Assembly: GCA_013423325.1 (NCBI GenBank)
Contig: BLJB01000134.1
Location: 1 to 64,000, forward strand
Direction of reading: 5' to 3'
DNA: 64,000 nt
Origin: Usnea hakonensis
Taxonomy: Eukaryota; Ascomycota; Lecanoromycetes; Lecanorales; Parmeliaceae
Part shown: piece by piece, positions 1-13,046 of the stretch
How the letters are laid out: each line of letters opens with the position of its first letter
How positions within the stretch are numbered: the stretch's first letter is position 1
The notes under the pieces: generated by a model
The model's database searches: none
What the model was told of the DNA's origin: nothing
The model's input: the letters and a program-made list of their open reading frames with translations, nothing else
Program-made: the position numbers and the translations under genes

Positions 1-196
1 AGGGGGGAGAGGGGGCGTGGGTGGGAGTGGCACGCCAGTTCATGCTGGTGCGGGGGGGGGAGGAAAGGAGAAAGGGGAGGGGGGTGGGAAGGAGGGGCAG
101 GAGGGTGGGAATGAAGGGGGGCAGGAGGGGGGGGAAGGAGGGCAGGAGGGTGGGAAGGAAGGGGGGCAGGAGGGGGGGGAAGGAGGGGACGAGGCA
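1..196. repeat. purine-rich G/A minisatellite-like tract
   Basis: Almost pure G/A on the plus strand, built from degenerate units of the type GGAGGGCAGGAGGGGG and GGGAAGGAAGGGGGG. Open frames across it encode only Gly/Glu/Lys/Gln repeats and are not believable genes. The run of G3+ blocks could form G-quadruplexes. It touches the window edge, so its full length is unknown. Confidence 0.85.
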
Positions 197-796
197 ATGT
201 CGAATTGAGTACGTACGCAATGACAAGGTAGTTTATGATAATAAAACGTAATCATGTACAAAGCCTATTATTTATTCTGATGGAATGCTGCGAGATGATA
301 TATGTGCCTTGTCATTGCCACATCGCGAAAATTGCTCTCGTGAGCATTTATACCTGAGAGGCACTCAGCCCTCCAATTCGCTAAAATAGAAACCCCTAAT
401 TTTTTATCCGCCATCCCGGAATAGTTCCGACCCAAGAACGCGATACTAGATACTATACTCAACGGTCGGTACCTGGCCTCCGCTCACGCGTCCCACTAGC
501 AACAGCTGAAATACCCCTGTCAAAGTCTACCACTCTGTTTAATTATGGCAACACTTCCACCATGACTGGGGCTCCACCCGCACGCTGCACTCCTGGCAAA
601 GGAACCTCGATATCCTGCGGCAAGCTGACGCTCATTTTGGCCTTGTCCAGGCCCACTTTTATTAATCCTCGACCACCCTCTCCCACAGTCATCCCTCTTT
701 CTACCCCGTTGAAAAACCACCACCGTTTGGATAGATCTGTACAGCGACCTAAGGGCCGAAGCTCGCTTTCTTTTATACAATTCTTATCTCAACGGG
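197..796. other. intergenic, upstream region of the NLR-like gene
   Basis: No gene is seen. Bases 640-790 are rich in C/T (for example CCACCCTCTCCCACAGTCATCCCTC), as is common in fungal promoters and 5' leaders, and run into the start codon at 797. Confidence 0.5.
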
Positions 797-3700
797 ATGG
801 CTTCGTCAATGGACACCTTTACCGAGGCCGAAGTCAGCTTCGAGGCCAGAAATTGGGCTGCAGCCCGTGACAATTTCCAAAAGGGGCACAAGGATAAGAA
901 AGCAATGGCTGATTTCTTGGCACATCAAACCACACCACAGCAAGCTCGAAGCAGCTGTCAGGAGGCTCAGACGAGAGCAAATAGTCAATATAATCCCGGG
1001 CTGGGTGGGGTCCTGTCGAAGATCGAGACCTTCATGAAGGTTGGCGACTTGGCCATGAAGTCGGCACCGGAGAGTGTGGGGTTGGCATGGACGGGTATAC
1101 GGCTGTGTTTGCATTCTGTGGAGGACGACTTTGCAACATTCAACCTCTTCAGTGGAGCCGCCGCGGACATCATTGGCATTCTCATATCGTGCCGGGTATA
1201 TGGAAAAATGTATGGAGGACATAAAGGACCAGAAGACTTCCAAGAGCTGCACCGAAAGGTAGTAGAGTACATACCAGGCATATATACGGACATACTGAAT
1301 TTCAGCTACGCGATGAACAAGCACATGGGGAGAAATACTGGCTGTGAGTTCAGTTGCTACTCTGTACGAAACATTGGTGACTTTTCTAGTACGAATTATT
1401 CGGGGAATGTTAACAAGCGCATCGGCCAAATTTCAACCCATGATCGATGGGATCCGGGCAAACGAGCAGACGATGTCAGGGTACGCCAGCAAGGCTACAA
1501 ACCAGCTGACCATACACTATCAAGAGGTTGGCCTACAAAAGCAGGGCGTGGGCTTGCAGATGCAGCAAACAATGATGGCCGACCTGTCCGTTATACGAGA
1601 CACCTTGGAGTCATCCATGGAGGTCAACAAGATCTATCTCAACCAGATCCGTCAACTAGAGGAGGACAAAAAGAGCATGAAGAAGAAGACCCCTCTTGAC
1701 AAGGCGAGAGAGGCTTTTGATGACAATGCGAAGCGTTTAGAGCCCACTGAAGCCTCTGAGATTGCTTTGAAGAAGCACAGATCGCGGAGAGAGAAGGATA
1801 CCTGTGACTGGATCTTCGAGCTCGAAGAATACAAAGAGTGGCGCTCATCCACCGAAAGTAGCCTACTATGGGTCTCCGGCGTCGGCGGTTTGGGTAAATC
1901 GATTCTCATGTCGGCCGTGGTCGATGAAATTCAAAGAGCGCTCACAGAGGACCAATGCTGCTCTGCTCAGTACTTCTTCTGTTCCGCTGGCGACGAGTCG
2001 ACAAAAAAGGTCGACCGGATCAAAAAGCAGTTACTGCATCAGCTGTACCGCATGGCACAATCTGATGAGTCATCTGAGACTCTTGAAAAGTCGAATGACA
2101 TTGTGACAAACTTCCTTCCGAAAAAAGACTCTGCAGGTTCTCAACCAGGATCTCAGCAGAAGAAATCTGAGAAGACGACCGGGTTTGAGGACGCTTACTC
2201 CAGCTTGGCCAAAACCCTTGATAAGAAGATCTTCCTCATCATCGACGCTTTGGACGAGTGTGTCGACAGAAAAGATGCCGGGATACTGAGGACCCTTCAG
2301 AATACGCTATTGGCGTCCGACCTTCCACTGAAGATTTTGATCTGTAGTCGGCCTGAGCCGGACATTGTGGACGATCTCGTCGGTAAACCCGCTATCAAGG
2401 TCGAGGATCACAATGGGCCTGATATCGAGAGAGCCGCCAAGGCCAAGTTGGAAGGATTGCCGGGTCTCTCATCTGACGAGAGAGCGCTGGCATGTAAATC
2501 GATTGTCGACAAGGCAAAAGGACTTTTCCGATGCGTCGATCCGGCAGTTGAATTTCTCAAAAAGCCTTGGCGGCGTCCTCTGGAAAATAGATTGGCGCAG
2601 TTGCCAGATGGTCTCGACAACTCGTACCAACAGATCCTGCGGCAGACCGATCCGGATTATCTGGAGCTCCTTAACGTTGGCTTGACCTGGAGCATCTTCG
2701 CCCAGATCAAGCCGACTATCGCCGAGATTATGGACGATTACAGTCGGGCTTATGCCGAGGGGATCGAGGGGACCGACCAGAACCCCTACGACACTATGGA
2801 CAATCTCTTGGGGGACCAAATCCGGAGGGCAGGAAGCGGCACCTTCCTTGAAGTGGCTGGAAACGAAGTCGCCGTCCGCCACACCACTGTCAAAGATTTC
2901 TTTCTCAAAGCAAATCCAGCAGCGGACGTCTCCGATGGTCGTTGCATGGACGATGTGTGCGCCAAATGCCGACCAAAGAAATCTTCTGATCAGAGTCTGG
3001 TTATGTCTGAGAAGGAGGGACAGCTTCGCATGGCTATCACAATATGTGAGAATACCCTGTCATGCTGACCGGTCGTTTGCAAGCTAACTTTACACATCAG
3101 TTAAGCATCTCAATTCGCCGCTTTTTCAAAGACGGTATCTGCGAGAAGACAACGACGATGTCAAGCTAGCAGAGCTGGCGGATGGAACTTCAGAACAGAC
3201 CAATCGCACTGTAAATGAAGCGTCTAACAGCGGAGATCAAACTCCTCTGGCCGCCAACACTGGCGATTCCAAAAGCAAAGAAGCGGATACGATGGATATA
3301 AATGAAATCGTTCCAAGTGAAAGGGTGAACGGCATCACCGTTGGTAACATAAATTTTGAAGAAATATCCGCTGTGGATGACAAGAAGGCATCGTTGGACG
3401 TCGTTGATGGCGAAGACGCTATCATTCTACCGAATGCTCTGCCGAACGGAGACAAACTCGGACACTCTAGCGCGGATCAACCACAAGCGGACGATAAGGT
3501 TCCAGCGAATGAAGATGGTGAAGCCGATGCTCCAGAAGCTTTGGGAGAACCAGAACAAGCACCACTTTCAGATGACGAGGATGATGAAGAAAACGGGCGA
3601 AGTTCGGATATATTCGAAGAGCCTGTAGGCGATAGTGCCGAAGCACCTACGAGGCCTAAAAGATATGAGCTTTCTTATTGGCCCGATCATCTCGCAAAAG

Positions 3701-6153
3701 CTGAAAAGCTTTGGACAATCGAAGAACGCGAGAAGAGTGATGAGTGGAAGGAGCTCTGGAGACTTGTCATACAGTTCATTTGCGAGAGCCCAGTTGCTTT
3801 TAAGATATGGCAAGAGCACTACATGGACCTTGATGAGGACTACGAAGTCGCCAACACCTTTTCAAGCCCTTTACAAGTAGCAGCAGCTTTTCGTATAGAG
3901 GCACTTGTGAAGATATTACTAGACCGCGGCGAGCCGGCGGGGGCAGAATTAGATGACGGTCGCTCGGCTTTGTGGTTTGCGGCAGACTCACCTGATATCG
4001 AGATTGTGACGCTCCTCTTGAAGGCAGGTGCAAGTCCCAATGCACGCAAGGACTTCCCACCCCCGTTTCACCGGTTGGTATGGCGGAATCCCAAAATCGA
4101 ATTCGTCAATCTTATGCTCGAGCACGGGGCGGACTGCAACATCATGGATCAATGGGGCTTCAATGTCATGCACTGGTTTGCGTTGTTCGGTTCCGATCTT
4201 AAAGTCCTTCAAACCTTATTAAAGGCGCATGGTGACATTAACGTTCCCGATTCATTTGGAGAGACTCCGTTACACAAACTTATGTACAACTCTCTAGACG
4301 TACCCCTAGAAATGCTGCGCGCATTTCTAGACAACGGTGCCGACGTTAACAAGGATGATAAAGAGTCGCAGAGTAAGTTCCTGTGATAAGCTTCAGCTCT
4401 GCACTGCGTTGACCACTTCCAGGGCCCTTGTACGAGGTATGCGCAGTCGGGAATGCAGAGGCTGCCAAGATGTTGCTTGAATATGGAGCTGACATTCATG
4501 ACGATGATGTAAGTGATACTGGTGCCGCCGACATTACAGATAATGCACCGCAATTTTCTAAGAGCAACCAATCCAAGCTGATACTTACGTAGGTCTTCGG
4601 GCAAACGGCGGTCCACATCGCAGCGGCATATGGTCATTTGGACGTTGTGGAGCTGCTGACAGGAAGCGGTGCCAATCTGGACCTTGGAGACAAACATGGA
4701 CGCACCCCACTTTACCTCGCTTGCTCCGGTGGGAATGTGGAGACGGCTCGTTTCCTACTTCAAACGATGCGTGAAAGGAAGCAGAACAGTATCCGCACGG
4801 CGTCGACCGATGGCAGGACTATTCTCAGCAAAGCCGCTGGGAGAGGCCACGTGGAGGTCGTAAAGATGCTCCTTGAGCAAATTGACGTGGTCTCTACCGT
4901 CAATGTTCAGGAAACAGCGCAGATGAGAACAGCACTTCACTGGGCAGCCTACAATGGTAGGATTGAAGTCGTTGATGTCCTGTTGAAAAACGGCGCCGAC
5001 GCAACGATTAAAGATTCAAAGGGCAAGACCGCTCTGGCTTTATGTGGCGAACGATGGGCAAAAGACAAGTCCGGCGACCGGGTAGCAATTATCCTTACTC
5101 TCATCGATCACGATCGTGAGACAGCTTCCGAAGACACCGAACTCATGGCCATCGCTGCCATCAAAGGAAGCACCAAGGTCATCGAGAAACTGCTAGATGC
5201 GAGAGCACACCCGGGCAAGCAAGATGAGCACGGCTGGACACCGCTGCAGCTAGCAAAGCAGTATGGCAATACCGACGCTGCTTCTCTCTTGGCGAAGCGC
5301 GGTGCTGAGGTCGGATCGAGGCCCAGCCGGTGGAATACAGGAAACGAAAAGATCAAAGTGTCCGAGGATGGCTGCATCCTTGAATACGTAGGAGAGCGTA
5401 AGTACTTTCGAATCTTATATTCATAGGGCGGATGTGGCTGACTGTACCAGCCTGCGACGCTGGATCTGGAGTCCAAATACTTGCGAATCATCCAATACCA
5501 GCGGGGATTGAGTGCTATTACTATGAGATCGAAATCAAGGATGTTGGAAATGATACAAAGATGTGAGCAACCTAGTGCCTCGAAACTTCACCATTGAAAC
5601 TAAACGTCCTCGAACGATAGCTTTAATGCCATCGGCTTTTCAACGCAACCCGCGAGCCTAGATCGCATGCCAGGCTGGTACAACGCCATGGCCCCTAGTT
5701 TTGCCTACCACGGCGACGATGGTCGTCTTTTCGCCAACAGTAATCAATCGTCGAAGGACTTTGCCGGCCCCTACGGCAAGGGTGACACAATTGGTTGTGG
5801 CGTCATCTACAACGACAGCGTCGAAGGGACGATCTTCTATACGCGTAATGGCGAGCCCCGAGGTATGTTGATTGCTCAATTTCTCTACTGCTTGTCTTCG
5901 ACTCAAACTGATATGTCGAGTAGGACCTGCTTTCGAAAAAGATGTCAAAGGTCGTCTTTACCCAGTCATTGGCATGACCGAGCCGACAAAGATTGCGGCC
6001 AACTTTGGTACCGATGTCGAGACTAAGCCCTTCAAGTGGAAGCTAGGCAATACCGGCAAGTACGACGTTGACGCTGTGAAGATGAGCAAGGGAGAGGAGC
6101 CTGTCACTGTGCCGGTCCCCATCGAGTTTGGAATCTCAAACCCGCCCATCTGA
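797..6153 (+). CDS. NACHT-ankyrin-SPRY NLR-like protein, 8 exons, about 1649 aa
   Basis: STAND-class signalling ATPase of the fungal NLR type, probably cytosolic. Exons read as 797-1343, 1390-3045, 3101-4372, 4423-4508, 4593-5397, 5451-5562, 5621-5862 and 5924-6153; all phases agree. Residues 1 to about 250 are helical and resemble the N-terminal domain that precedes many fungal NACHTs. Next comes a P-loop (G346 to K352-S353 in VSGVGGLGKS) and a Walker B IFLIIDALDEC near 463-473. An acidic linker follows at about 800-960, then ankyrin repeats at about 985-1430 (PLQVAAA, ALWFAADSPD, TPLHKLM, TALHWAAYNGR, TPLQLAKQYG). A SPRY domain ends the protein at about 1455-1600 (PGWYNAM, YHGDDG, GDTIGCGV, TIFYTRNGEPR). 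The fusion order sensor-repeats-SPRY is clear from the sequence. A role in non-self recognition or incompatibility is known for the class and only inferred here. Confidence 0.93.
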
Positions 6154-7881
6154 GTGTAAATTCTGTGCGATAGGTGCAACAGCATTGCGAGGTTTTTCCG
6201 GCATAGTTATCAAAAGCGATGATGTCGTTGACAGCGATTTTGGGGCTGCATATAATAGTGTTGCGTCTTTGCTTCAATTTTGACTTCTTGTCATTTGCAA
6301 CCAGCATACACCCTTTCATAAAAGTATTTGCTATTGCCGTTTGATTGGCACCTACTTACGCGAAGCGCACGTTCTCTGACCGAAGCTCGGGTCGTCCAGG
6401 GTTGTCGTTTGTGGGACGAAGATTTGATGATGGAAAGTTAGCCTTTGGTCTATATATACCCTCCGAAGAGGCCATAGTGGAACGACGGCGAAAGGTCATC
6501 GCATTTGCAACTGAAATGGGGTAGGCGACGACGATAAATGTAGCTTTTATCAGCTCTGGCCCATCCTTGAAGCTATCTGGATTATGTATAGGTGGCTTGG
6601 CTTACTGAACAGCTTGTAGATTCCAAGTCCGCTAGCTTGGTGGTTGCAGAATAGCAAATCGGCAAGGGCTACGTGGAACCCCTCAGGAGAGCCTGCAATT
6701 CCAGTGTGTTCAATGATCAACAGGACAACAGAGCGTTGTATAGAAATATCAGTACAACGTCCCTGCTCCCGTCGGTGGCGCTCTTCGCCTCTGGTGCGAC
6801 GAGTCGTTCCAAACTTACATATGGACGCCGAGGAGGTTCTGAGTAGTCAACATGCATCTGTACACGCTGGGGAAATTACGAAGGAAGCCAAACAGGATCC
6901 TGATGGGTCTTGAATTTTCCGACTGGACAAGTACTTCAACGGTCGGTACCACGGGGTAGGCACCCAGGATTCTACTGGAAGGCTGACTGCTCCTAGAATG
7001 CAAGGGTTTGAGCTAAGGAATAGATTGGAAGTGGCGAATCTTCCAAGATCTATTGACCCACTTGGCGTACCCTACGACGCACTATAGCTTGTGTCTGGCC
7101 TGCATCTTCCCTCATCTTGTGAATAACTGTCTGATCATAAAATCGTTGTACCACACTTCGACCCTGAATTCATACACAAGTCTTACAAGTTACGAAATTT
7201 TCGTCAGCTACACAACATAGTATGTCCTTTGCATCGCTAGAACTGTGGATGGGGAAAGTTCCCGGTGCTGATGCGACGGATAGCCACAATGGAAGTAAGT
7301 CGGAAGTGCTAAAGGAACATGCAGGACTGCCAACATTCTATTGTTTAAGCACTTGCATCGCTTTTGCATCCGGCTCAAATCTTCCACAGTGAAGGGACCA
7401 AATCAGATCTTCGAAAGGAGTGCTGTTCAAGTGACGTTTAGCACAAATGAGTCTAGGCGCTACGTTCTATACGTACTGTCACTCTGTGAAAGCGCCGGCT
7501 CGACGGTCTTTGCCTCCGTGAAAAGTATGTACAGGCGCGTGCAGACTTGGCAGCAAATGTCTTGGGTAGCACTGGCGCCATGAAACACCTGTCATGGAAT
7601 GGATCATGACCTGACTCTAGTCAGTCTCTTTGCTGGCTACTCTATCTCATGATCTTCGTGGTGGCTCTGTCAATCGATACATTCTTGATTTAGTCTTGCG
7701 TTAAAGTCTCCGAAATCTTGCTCAACCACAGCTAGGTCATTAAGAGATATAAAGCTCTAAATGACCACATCTCTCCAAATTCTTCTTAATCAATAACTAT
7801 GACCGAAGACCTATAGCTACCTAAAACAACTACGACGGACTCTCTGGTAGCCTCCTAACAATATCTCCATTAACGCTCAAT
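6154..7881. other. intergenic region of 1.7 kb
   Basis: Only short open frames occur, none with domain-like composition or splice signals that extend it. The last 130 bases hold a TATA-like box and a C/T/A-rich leader for the gene at 7882. Confidence 0.5.
7748..7753 (+). promoter_or_regulatory. TATA box candidate for the 7882 gene
   Basis: TATAAA lies 134 bases before the ATG at 7882, followed by a pyrimidine-rich stretch (CATCTCTCCAAATTCTTCTT) that would suit a transcription start region. Confidence 0.35.
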
Positions 7882-8216
7882 ATGTCTCCTATCTCGTTGC
7901 CTGGATGTCTGATTGGGGAGTATGCAGTCGCTTCGTTTCAAGGTGTCTATATTCTCAATAACCATGGTCTGTTTGAGGGCGATGACATGTTCGGACAAGT
8001 CTCAACAGAAGATCTTTGCGACGAAGTCAACACTCCCCGCGGACAAAAGATCAAGCCTATTACTTACATCCCGGTATGCCGGCTCTGAACGTTGTACAAG
8101 TCCCGTGTTGCTAAACAATGCAGATTGGTCGTCAGTGTCCTCGCTGCGCTGAGCAGGGCATCGAGCAATACGTCTTGCCGGGCAAGCATTGTCCTCGCTG
8201 CAACCAGCTTTGCTAA
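7882..8216 (+). CDS. small protein with paired CPRC knuckles, 94 aa, 2 exons
   Basis: Exon 1 is 7882-8073. A 50-base intron (GTATGC..ATGCAG, phase 0) leads to exon 2 at 8124-8216. The second exon reads IGRQCPRCAEQGI... and ends ...HCPRCNQLC, giving C69-P-R-C72, fourteen residues, C87-P-R-C90, then a final C94. Two CxxC pairs at this spacing are what a zinc ribbon or knuckle needs. The first 64 residues have no recognisable domain and no signal peptide. I do not know the family. The start has a TATA-like box 134 bases upstream and sits in a pyrimidine-rich leader. Without splicing the first frame stops six codons after the donor, so the intron decides the product. Confidence 0.65.
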
Positions 8217-11200
8217 GGTGCGCAAATAAAGCTGTTTCTCCGAGGATACTCTCGCTGAAGCTGATTCCGTCGGCTACTCTGTATTCGGAAAGCTTCACGC
8301 CTGCTCCTACCAAGACCCTTCTCGGCTCCAGCTTGCGAAAACGAGGACAGGGTGGAATTCATATAGGCGATCTGTTTTCAATGTCCACACATCCAGCATT
8401 TACCGCTTGAGACATTGTTGAATGCTTTACATCGTTGACGATTGACAATGTGCACTTTCTACTATGCTCGAATCAACATCTAACGACTTACGACGTCTTC
8501 TAGTACGGTCTCAACGGGATCATGCTGATTGGATATAATTATCCTACGATACTTCTGAGCCTGTCTTTACTGTCACAAGAGCTTCAATCTTCACTTATCT
8601 TAAACTTGAATGCGGCTTCATGCTGTCTCGGGCTCAAAGTGCTAAACGCTAGGCATTGAATATGAACCAACCTCTGCTCTCGGCAGCTGGTACCTCATAG
8701 AGCATCATTGGCTTCGATGATATGGAGGACATTGTCCTCCCATTTCTCCATTCTGCCGCTCCTGTGCTTGAGTAGATCGCAGCTCTTGGAGGTAGACATC
8801 CGCGCACGATCGAACGTAAATGATATTAGCCGGTACTATCCGCTTCGCACCAACAGCCAGATCTCATTTCAATGGTCCATCGGGTGCATAATACCACAAA
8901 AACTTATGATTGGCTCCGGGGAATTCCACCCTGCACAAACACCCTGCACCCCGCACCATATTTTGGGGCCTGCCTCCGCCTATGAGAGGGGGTCTGGGAT
9001 ACACCGCTGTTTGCGAGCGTTCCACTGTCAACCCAATCATGGGGTTCCACGAGATATTGGCAGATCAATTATGACGTGCCACGGCCCGCCCAATTTTCTG
9101 CACATCATGCTGGGTTTTCTTCACGGGTTCCTTCCCGCGTCACCGAAACGGACGATCCATGAAACTTGAAGTTCCCCGGTGGATTCGTGGCGCCCCGCTC
9201 GGACCGTGTGGAGAATCTCTCTACGCCTGGCACTGCGTTGGATATAATATGCAAGAGCCATGCATGCAGGCGTCTAATAAGGCATGGGATGTGAGACCTT
9301 TGAGGCTCGGTGGCTGGATGCTGTGCAAACGGATCGACGATACTGTCCTTCTCGCGTAGTGAAAAGCATGAGGCTCTGGTTATGGTTTCGTGTTGTTCTT
9401 GGCTTTGAGAAGCTCTTTTTATACGCTTTTTGGATTCGGACTGTCGTTTGACAGCAAGAAATTGACTTTGATACAGTACCTGGTTTCTATGCGTAAGGTG
9501 TTGATACTTTTATTCTGAACACTTCACTGAATATGGCTATGATCAATCAAGGAAAGGTCACCCTCGAGATCAAGACAGGGTTTATAAAGATTGAGTCAGC
9601 ACTCGAATGACAGTTACAACGCTTTTCGAAAAGTTCGATAGCCTGACACAACAGCAATGATTTTTTCTTTTGGATTTTTCCTCCACCACCCAGAGCATAG
9701 ATTCATATCTAGGCAAGTTTCAAAAAGCTTAACCCGCATTCTTCACACTATTTGATCCTCCAGGGGTATGATGATACTTCATGCATTTACTCATTCGTCC
9801 GAGAGAGAGACCACGTGCCCTACGGGACAGATCGACTGGCGCTTGTTGAGACAACGAAGGCCTTGAACTAGTTCTAGTTCAAGTCAAGGTCAGACATCTA
9901 ATGTTGGAGAAGCTGCGACAATCGCCTCAATACGCATCAAAAGCTGTTCAGGGTTTCTGGGGCTTTGGGCTGTGGACTGATATCAGGATCTTCCTTCTGT
10001 AATTTTGGCAGCCGGTCTCTCACTACACTATCTTGAGAACATTGGATTTTGACGAGTTTTCTGAGTCTTGACACTGAGGGTGGTATTTCTATGAGTTACA
10101 TTGCGTGGGAGCTGTGGCCTGGGTTATTGCAAGTGGTAAGCAAATGGGAGCCCTGATTTTGGAATGTGGAAGGAGCATGTTGGTTGTGAGATACTGCCCT
10201 ATATACTTGCAAAAATCGCACCATTCTCAATTGAGTTAAACCCACGAAATGCTTGGCATTTTTCCTTCCCCTCGTGCCCTCAAACCCTTTCCTCGTCACT
10301 GCTAGTATAGTAACGAGCATGGTAGAAGGCTCGCGCTCTCTTTGGCAACACTCCGCGATCGCCGCCGCTGTCATACAATCGCCTGGCTACCTAGGCTGCT
10401 CTCTATCCATTTCTTGCCACCTCATTGGAGAAACGAAAGAGAGGACAAGAATGCGGGGCAAGGTCACTGGGAGAAGTGGCATCGGCGCCATACGGCTCTG
10501 CAACGAGTCTTAAAGGACATGGAGTACGGCGGAGCCGGGGCTTCTAAGGCTGGCATTGTAGTGCGAACAAGCCACATATATGCCACGTCATTGGCTGGCT
10601 CGAATGCATGGTAAGAGTCAACACGGCCCCTGCGAGAAAGGACGTCACAGCTGACATATTCTCGAGGCTGCCTTAGTATGTAGGATTTGGACCAAGCCGA
10701 GAACAAACCATCCCTCTGCCTTCTTGGCTATGATGCCGTGCACCAGATCTCCAGTCACGGCTAGCTTTCCATCCCTCCAGATCTACAATACTGTCTAGAC
10801 TTTTAAAGGCGAGAAACAAGAGTAGGGAGATACTACCTTCTACTGACGAATGAAGTGGCCATGGGGCTCTATGACTCTGTCTACCACATTCCTCAGAGAG
10901 AGATGGCGGCTTGCCTCAAGGTAAAGGTAAACAACTACGAGGCTATACATATAGCGCTGCTACCATCTTCAAAATAGTCCGCAAGTCACGACTAAGGAGG
11001 CGACTTCCTCTTCATATCGAAGTTTCCTACTTCTCGAGGCCATCCTTCCTCAAGGTACCAACCTCTTTCTCTACCCATTGAAGCCGCTCGGCCTATAAGA
11101 GAATACAGTCAGTACTTTAAGTTGTAGGTGGATTATCGCAAGAGCTTGGAAAAGGGCTCCTTTCTCGTGGAATGGTGTCTATGGCGCACGCATGTCAGAC

Positions 11201-11933
11201 AAACTCCCTGCCGACTGATAAAATCCACCTTTGAGGATGGAGATGGGAGCCCTATAAAGCAGGAATTAATACCTTGTCAAAGAGAACCGTACTGCCAGTC
11301 CTTCAGGCAGAACATTTTTAGGATTTCGTATGCAGCAGGCTTGAGGATCCTTGGCTCTCACAATCTCACAGAATGGAAATTCGGGCCCAGCGATTCTACC
11401 CTCGGGGCTTGACCGTATTCTGATGTTTCGACGCATGATAACCACACGCGACCATTGTTTTTCCCGCGTTTACACAAAAATGCGGCTGCAAGCGCATCAG
11501 CTTGAAACGCAAATCCGCGACTGGGTACTTGATTAGTTGCCACCTTGGCTGTGGTTCCAGGTTCGTCTTTTGTCTTCAGTAGTAAAGTGTAGATTATCTT
11601 GAGTGCTGCACTCTCAGACAGTGAGTCAAAGGTTGCCTTACGCGCAGCCAACCTTCAATTTCAAATTCATCCAGCATAAGCGACAAGGGTACGACTGATC
11701 GATCGATCTTTTGCGCGAAACGTGCCAATGGGAACACCAGTGACCTATATGCTTGGACCTCAATGATTCAGCCAACGCCAGGCTCGCGACGATAAATCGC
11801 TTTCTCGTATCTTTGTCCTCGACTCTTCTTTACTGCCTGCCCTCCGCAATTACGACTCTGAGAAAGGAGGCCTTGTTGGGGAAGTAACATCAATACTATT
11901 CGCCATCGATCAAGCTAATTTTCCTATTCAATC
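8217..11933. other. long intergenic region, 3.7 kb
   Basis: No gene is recognised. Open frames are short, mostly lack an ATG and cannot be joined by good introns. At 8930-8995 there is a cluster of CCCTGCAC-type and AGGGGG-type motifs (stress-element-like), close to a short ATG frame at 9159-9359 whose product has no coding-like features. This could be a regulatory stretch or hold a non-coding transcript, but the sequence gives no proof. Confidence 0.5.
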
Positions 11934-13046
11934 ATGCAAGCAATCTATGGCAAACTTCTACTATCTATTCTCCTTTTCTTAGCCTCTCACGTTGCACTTG
12001 CCCAACAAATTGCCAAACCTAACTACGACAAAGGCTGGTGCTACTACTGTTCCGATGACGATGCACCGCCTCTCTGCAATGCCCAGTGCGCCGTGGCAAT
12101 CAACAGCATTTGCGCGCAAGACCTCACGACTGCACAAGTCGTGACCGAGGAGAATTGCACCCTCCAATACAAACCACCTGTGGATCCTGGATTGAATCGA
12201 AATGGCGCTATACCTCCCAGTCCCTCTGCCTATCAATGCAACATCACGTTCAACGATATCCTTGCATCCTGCGGCCGCGACGCCGGCTCTCCAGCCACGG
12301 GCACCGTAAACGAATCATACTGCACCACCTCTGGTGGTGGCGGTACCTACGGCTGGAACGACGATGGCTCCGTCATGAACGATGGGCTAGGTCGGTATAT
12401 TGTTACAACCAACGGCACCGACCAGTGCGGTCAATCCGAAGCCTCTTGGCAACAGGCCACGTCGGTCGAGTTGTGGAATGATACATGGGTCGTCGAGGGC
12501 GATCAGGTCGTCCTCGACACTAACCCGCCTCCCCTCGCATCCGCTGTACCGGCTTCCATACCACAACCAAACCAAGAATGCGCTACTGAAGTTTGCGACA
12601 TCTATGATAACCCCTACTACGCAACCTCTCCCACTACACCCTGGCCCGAAGGAGGCAAGAACTCTCTCCGCCACCGCATCGTCTATGAAGGCTGGAACGA
12701 GGCCCCGAACGACCAGCGCCTATGGAACAGCATTGAAGATCGCTGTGGCCATTCTGCCGGCAACGCTCAAAATTATTCGAACGGCACGCAGCTAGTAGCG
12801 GATTTTGACCTGCCAAGTAATCTGTGCTGGTGCATTCCACCCGCCATTTTCGATGCGAGCGTCGGAATTCAGTTGCCGGATGATACGTTTTGTCCCTCCG
12901 GACAGCACTTGACGCCGGGGCAGGAGGTCAATAGGATCGAATTGAAGCGGAGAATGGAGAGAGGGCTAAAGATTCGAGATCCACGACGGATTGTGGAGAA
13001 AGACTTGACGAGGGATGTGAAGCATCTGAATGGGAGGCATTGGTAA
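11934..13046 (+). CDS. secreted cysteine-rich glycoprotein, 370 aa
   Basis: Single exon. Residues 1-23 form a signal peptide (LLLSILLFLASHVALA, cleavage after ALA before QQIAKP). The mature part carries about 16 cysteines, often in pairs (WCYYC, LCNAQC, LCWC), and several N-glycosylation sequons (NCT, NIT, NES, NGT, NDT, NYS). The tail from about residue 335 is lysine/arginine rich (RIELKRRMERGLKIRDPRR) and may hold dibasic processing sites. The even number of cysteines and the sequons fit an extracellular, disulphide-bonded protein. No catalytic motif is visible and I do not recognise the family. A surface or apoplastic role is inference. Confidence 0.85.
   Translation: MQAIYGKLLLSILLFLASHVALAQQIAKPNYDKGWCYYCSDDDAPPLCNAQCAVAINSICAQDLTTAQVVTEENCTLQYKPPVDPGLNRNGAIPPSPSAYQCNITFNDILASCGRDAGSPATGTVNESYCTTSGGGGTYGWNDDGSVMNDGLGRYIVTTNGTDQCGQSEASWQQATSVELWNDTWVVEGDQVVLDTNPPPLASAVPASIPQPNQECATEVCDIYDNPYYATSPTTPWPEGGKNSLRHRIVYEGWNEAPNDQRLWNSIEDRCGHSAGNAQNYSNGTQLVADFDLPSNLCWCIPPAIFDASVGIQLPDDTFCPSGQHLTPGQEVNRIELKRRMERGLKIRDPRRIVEKDLTRDVKHLNGRHW

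Noticed and set aside
8708..9169. 153-codon plus-strand frame
   Set aside because: Composition is not protein-like, the region has promoter-type motifs, and no intron extends it.
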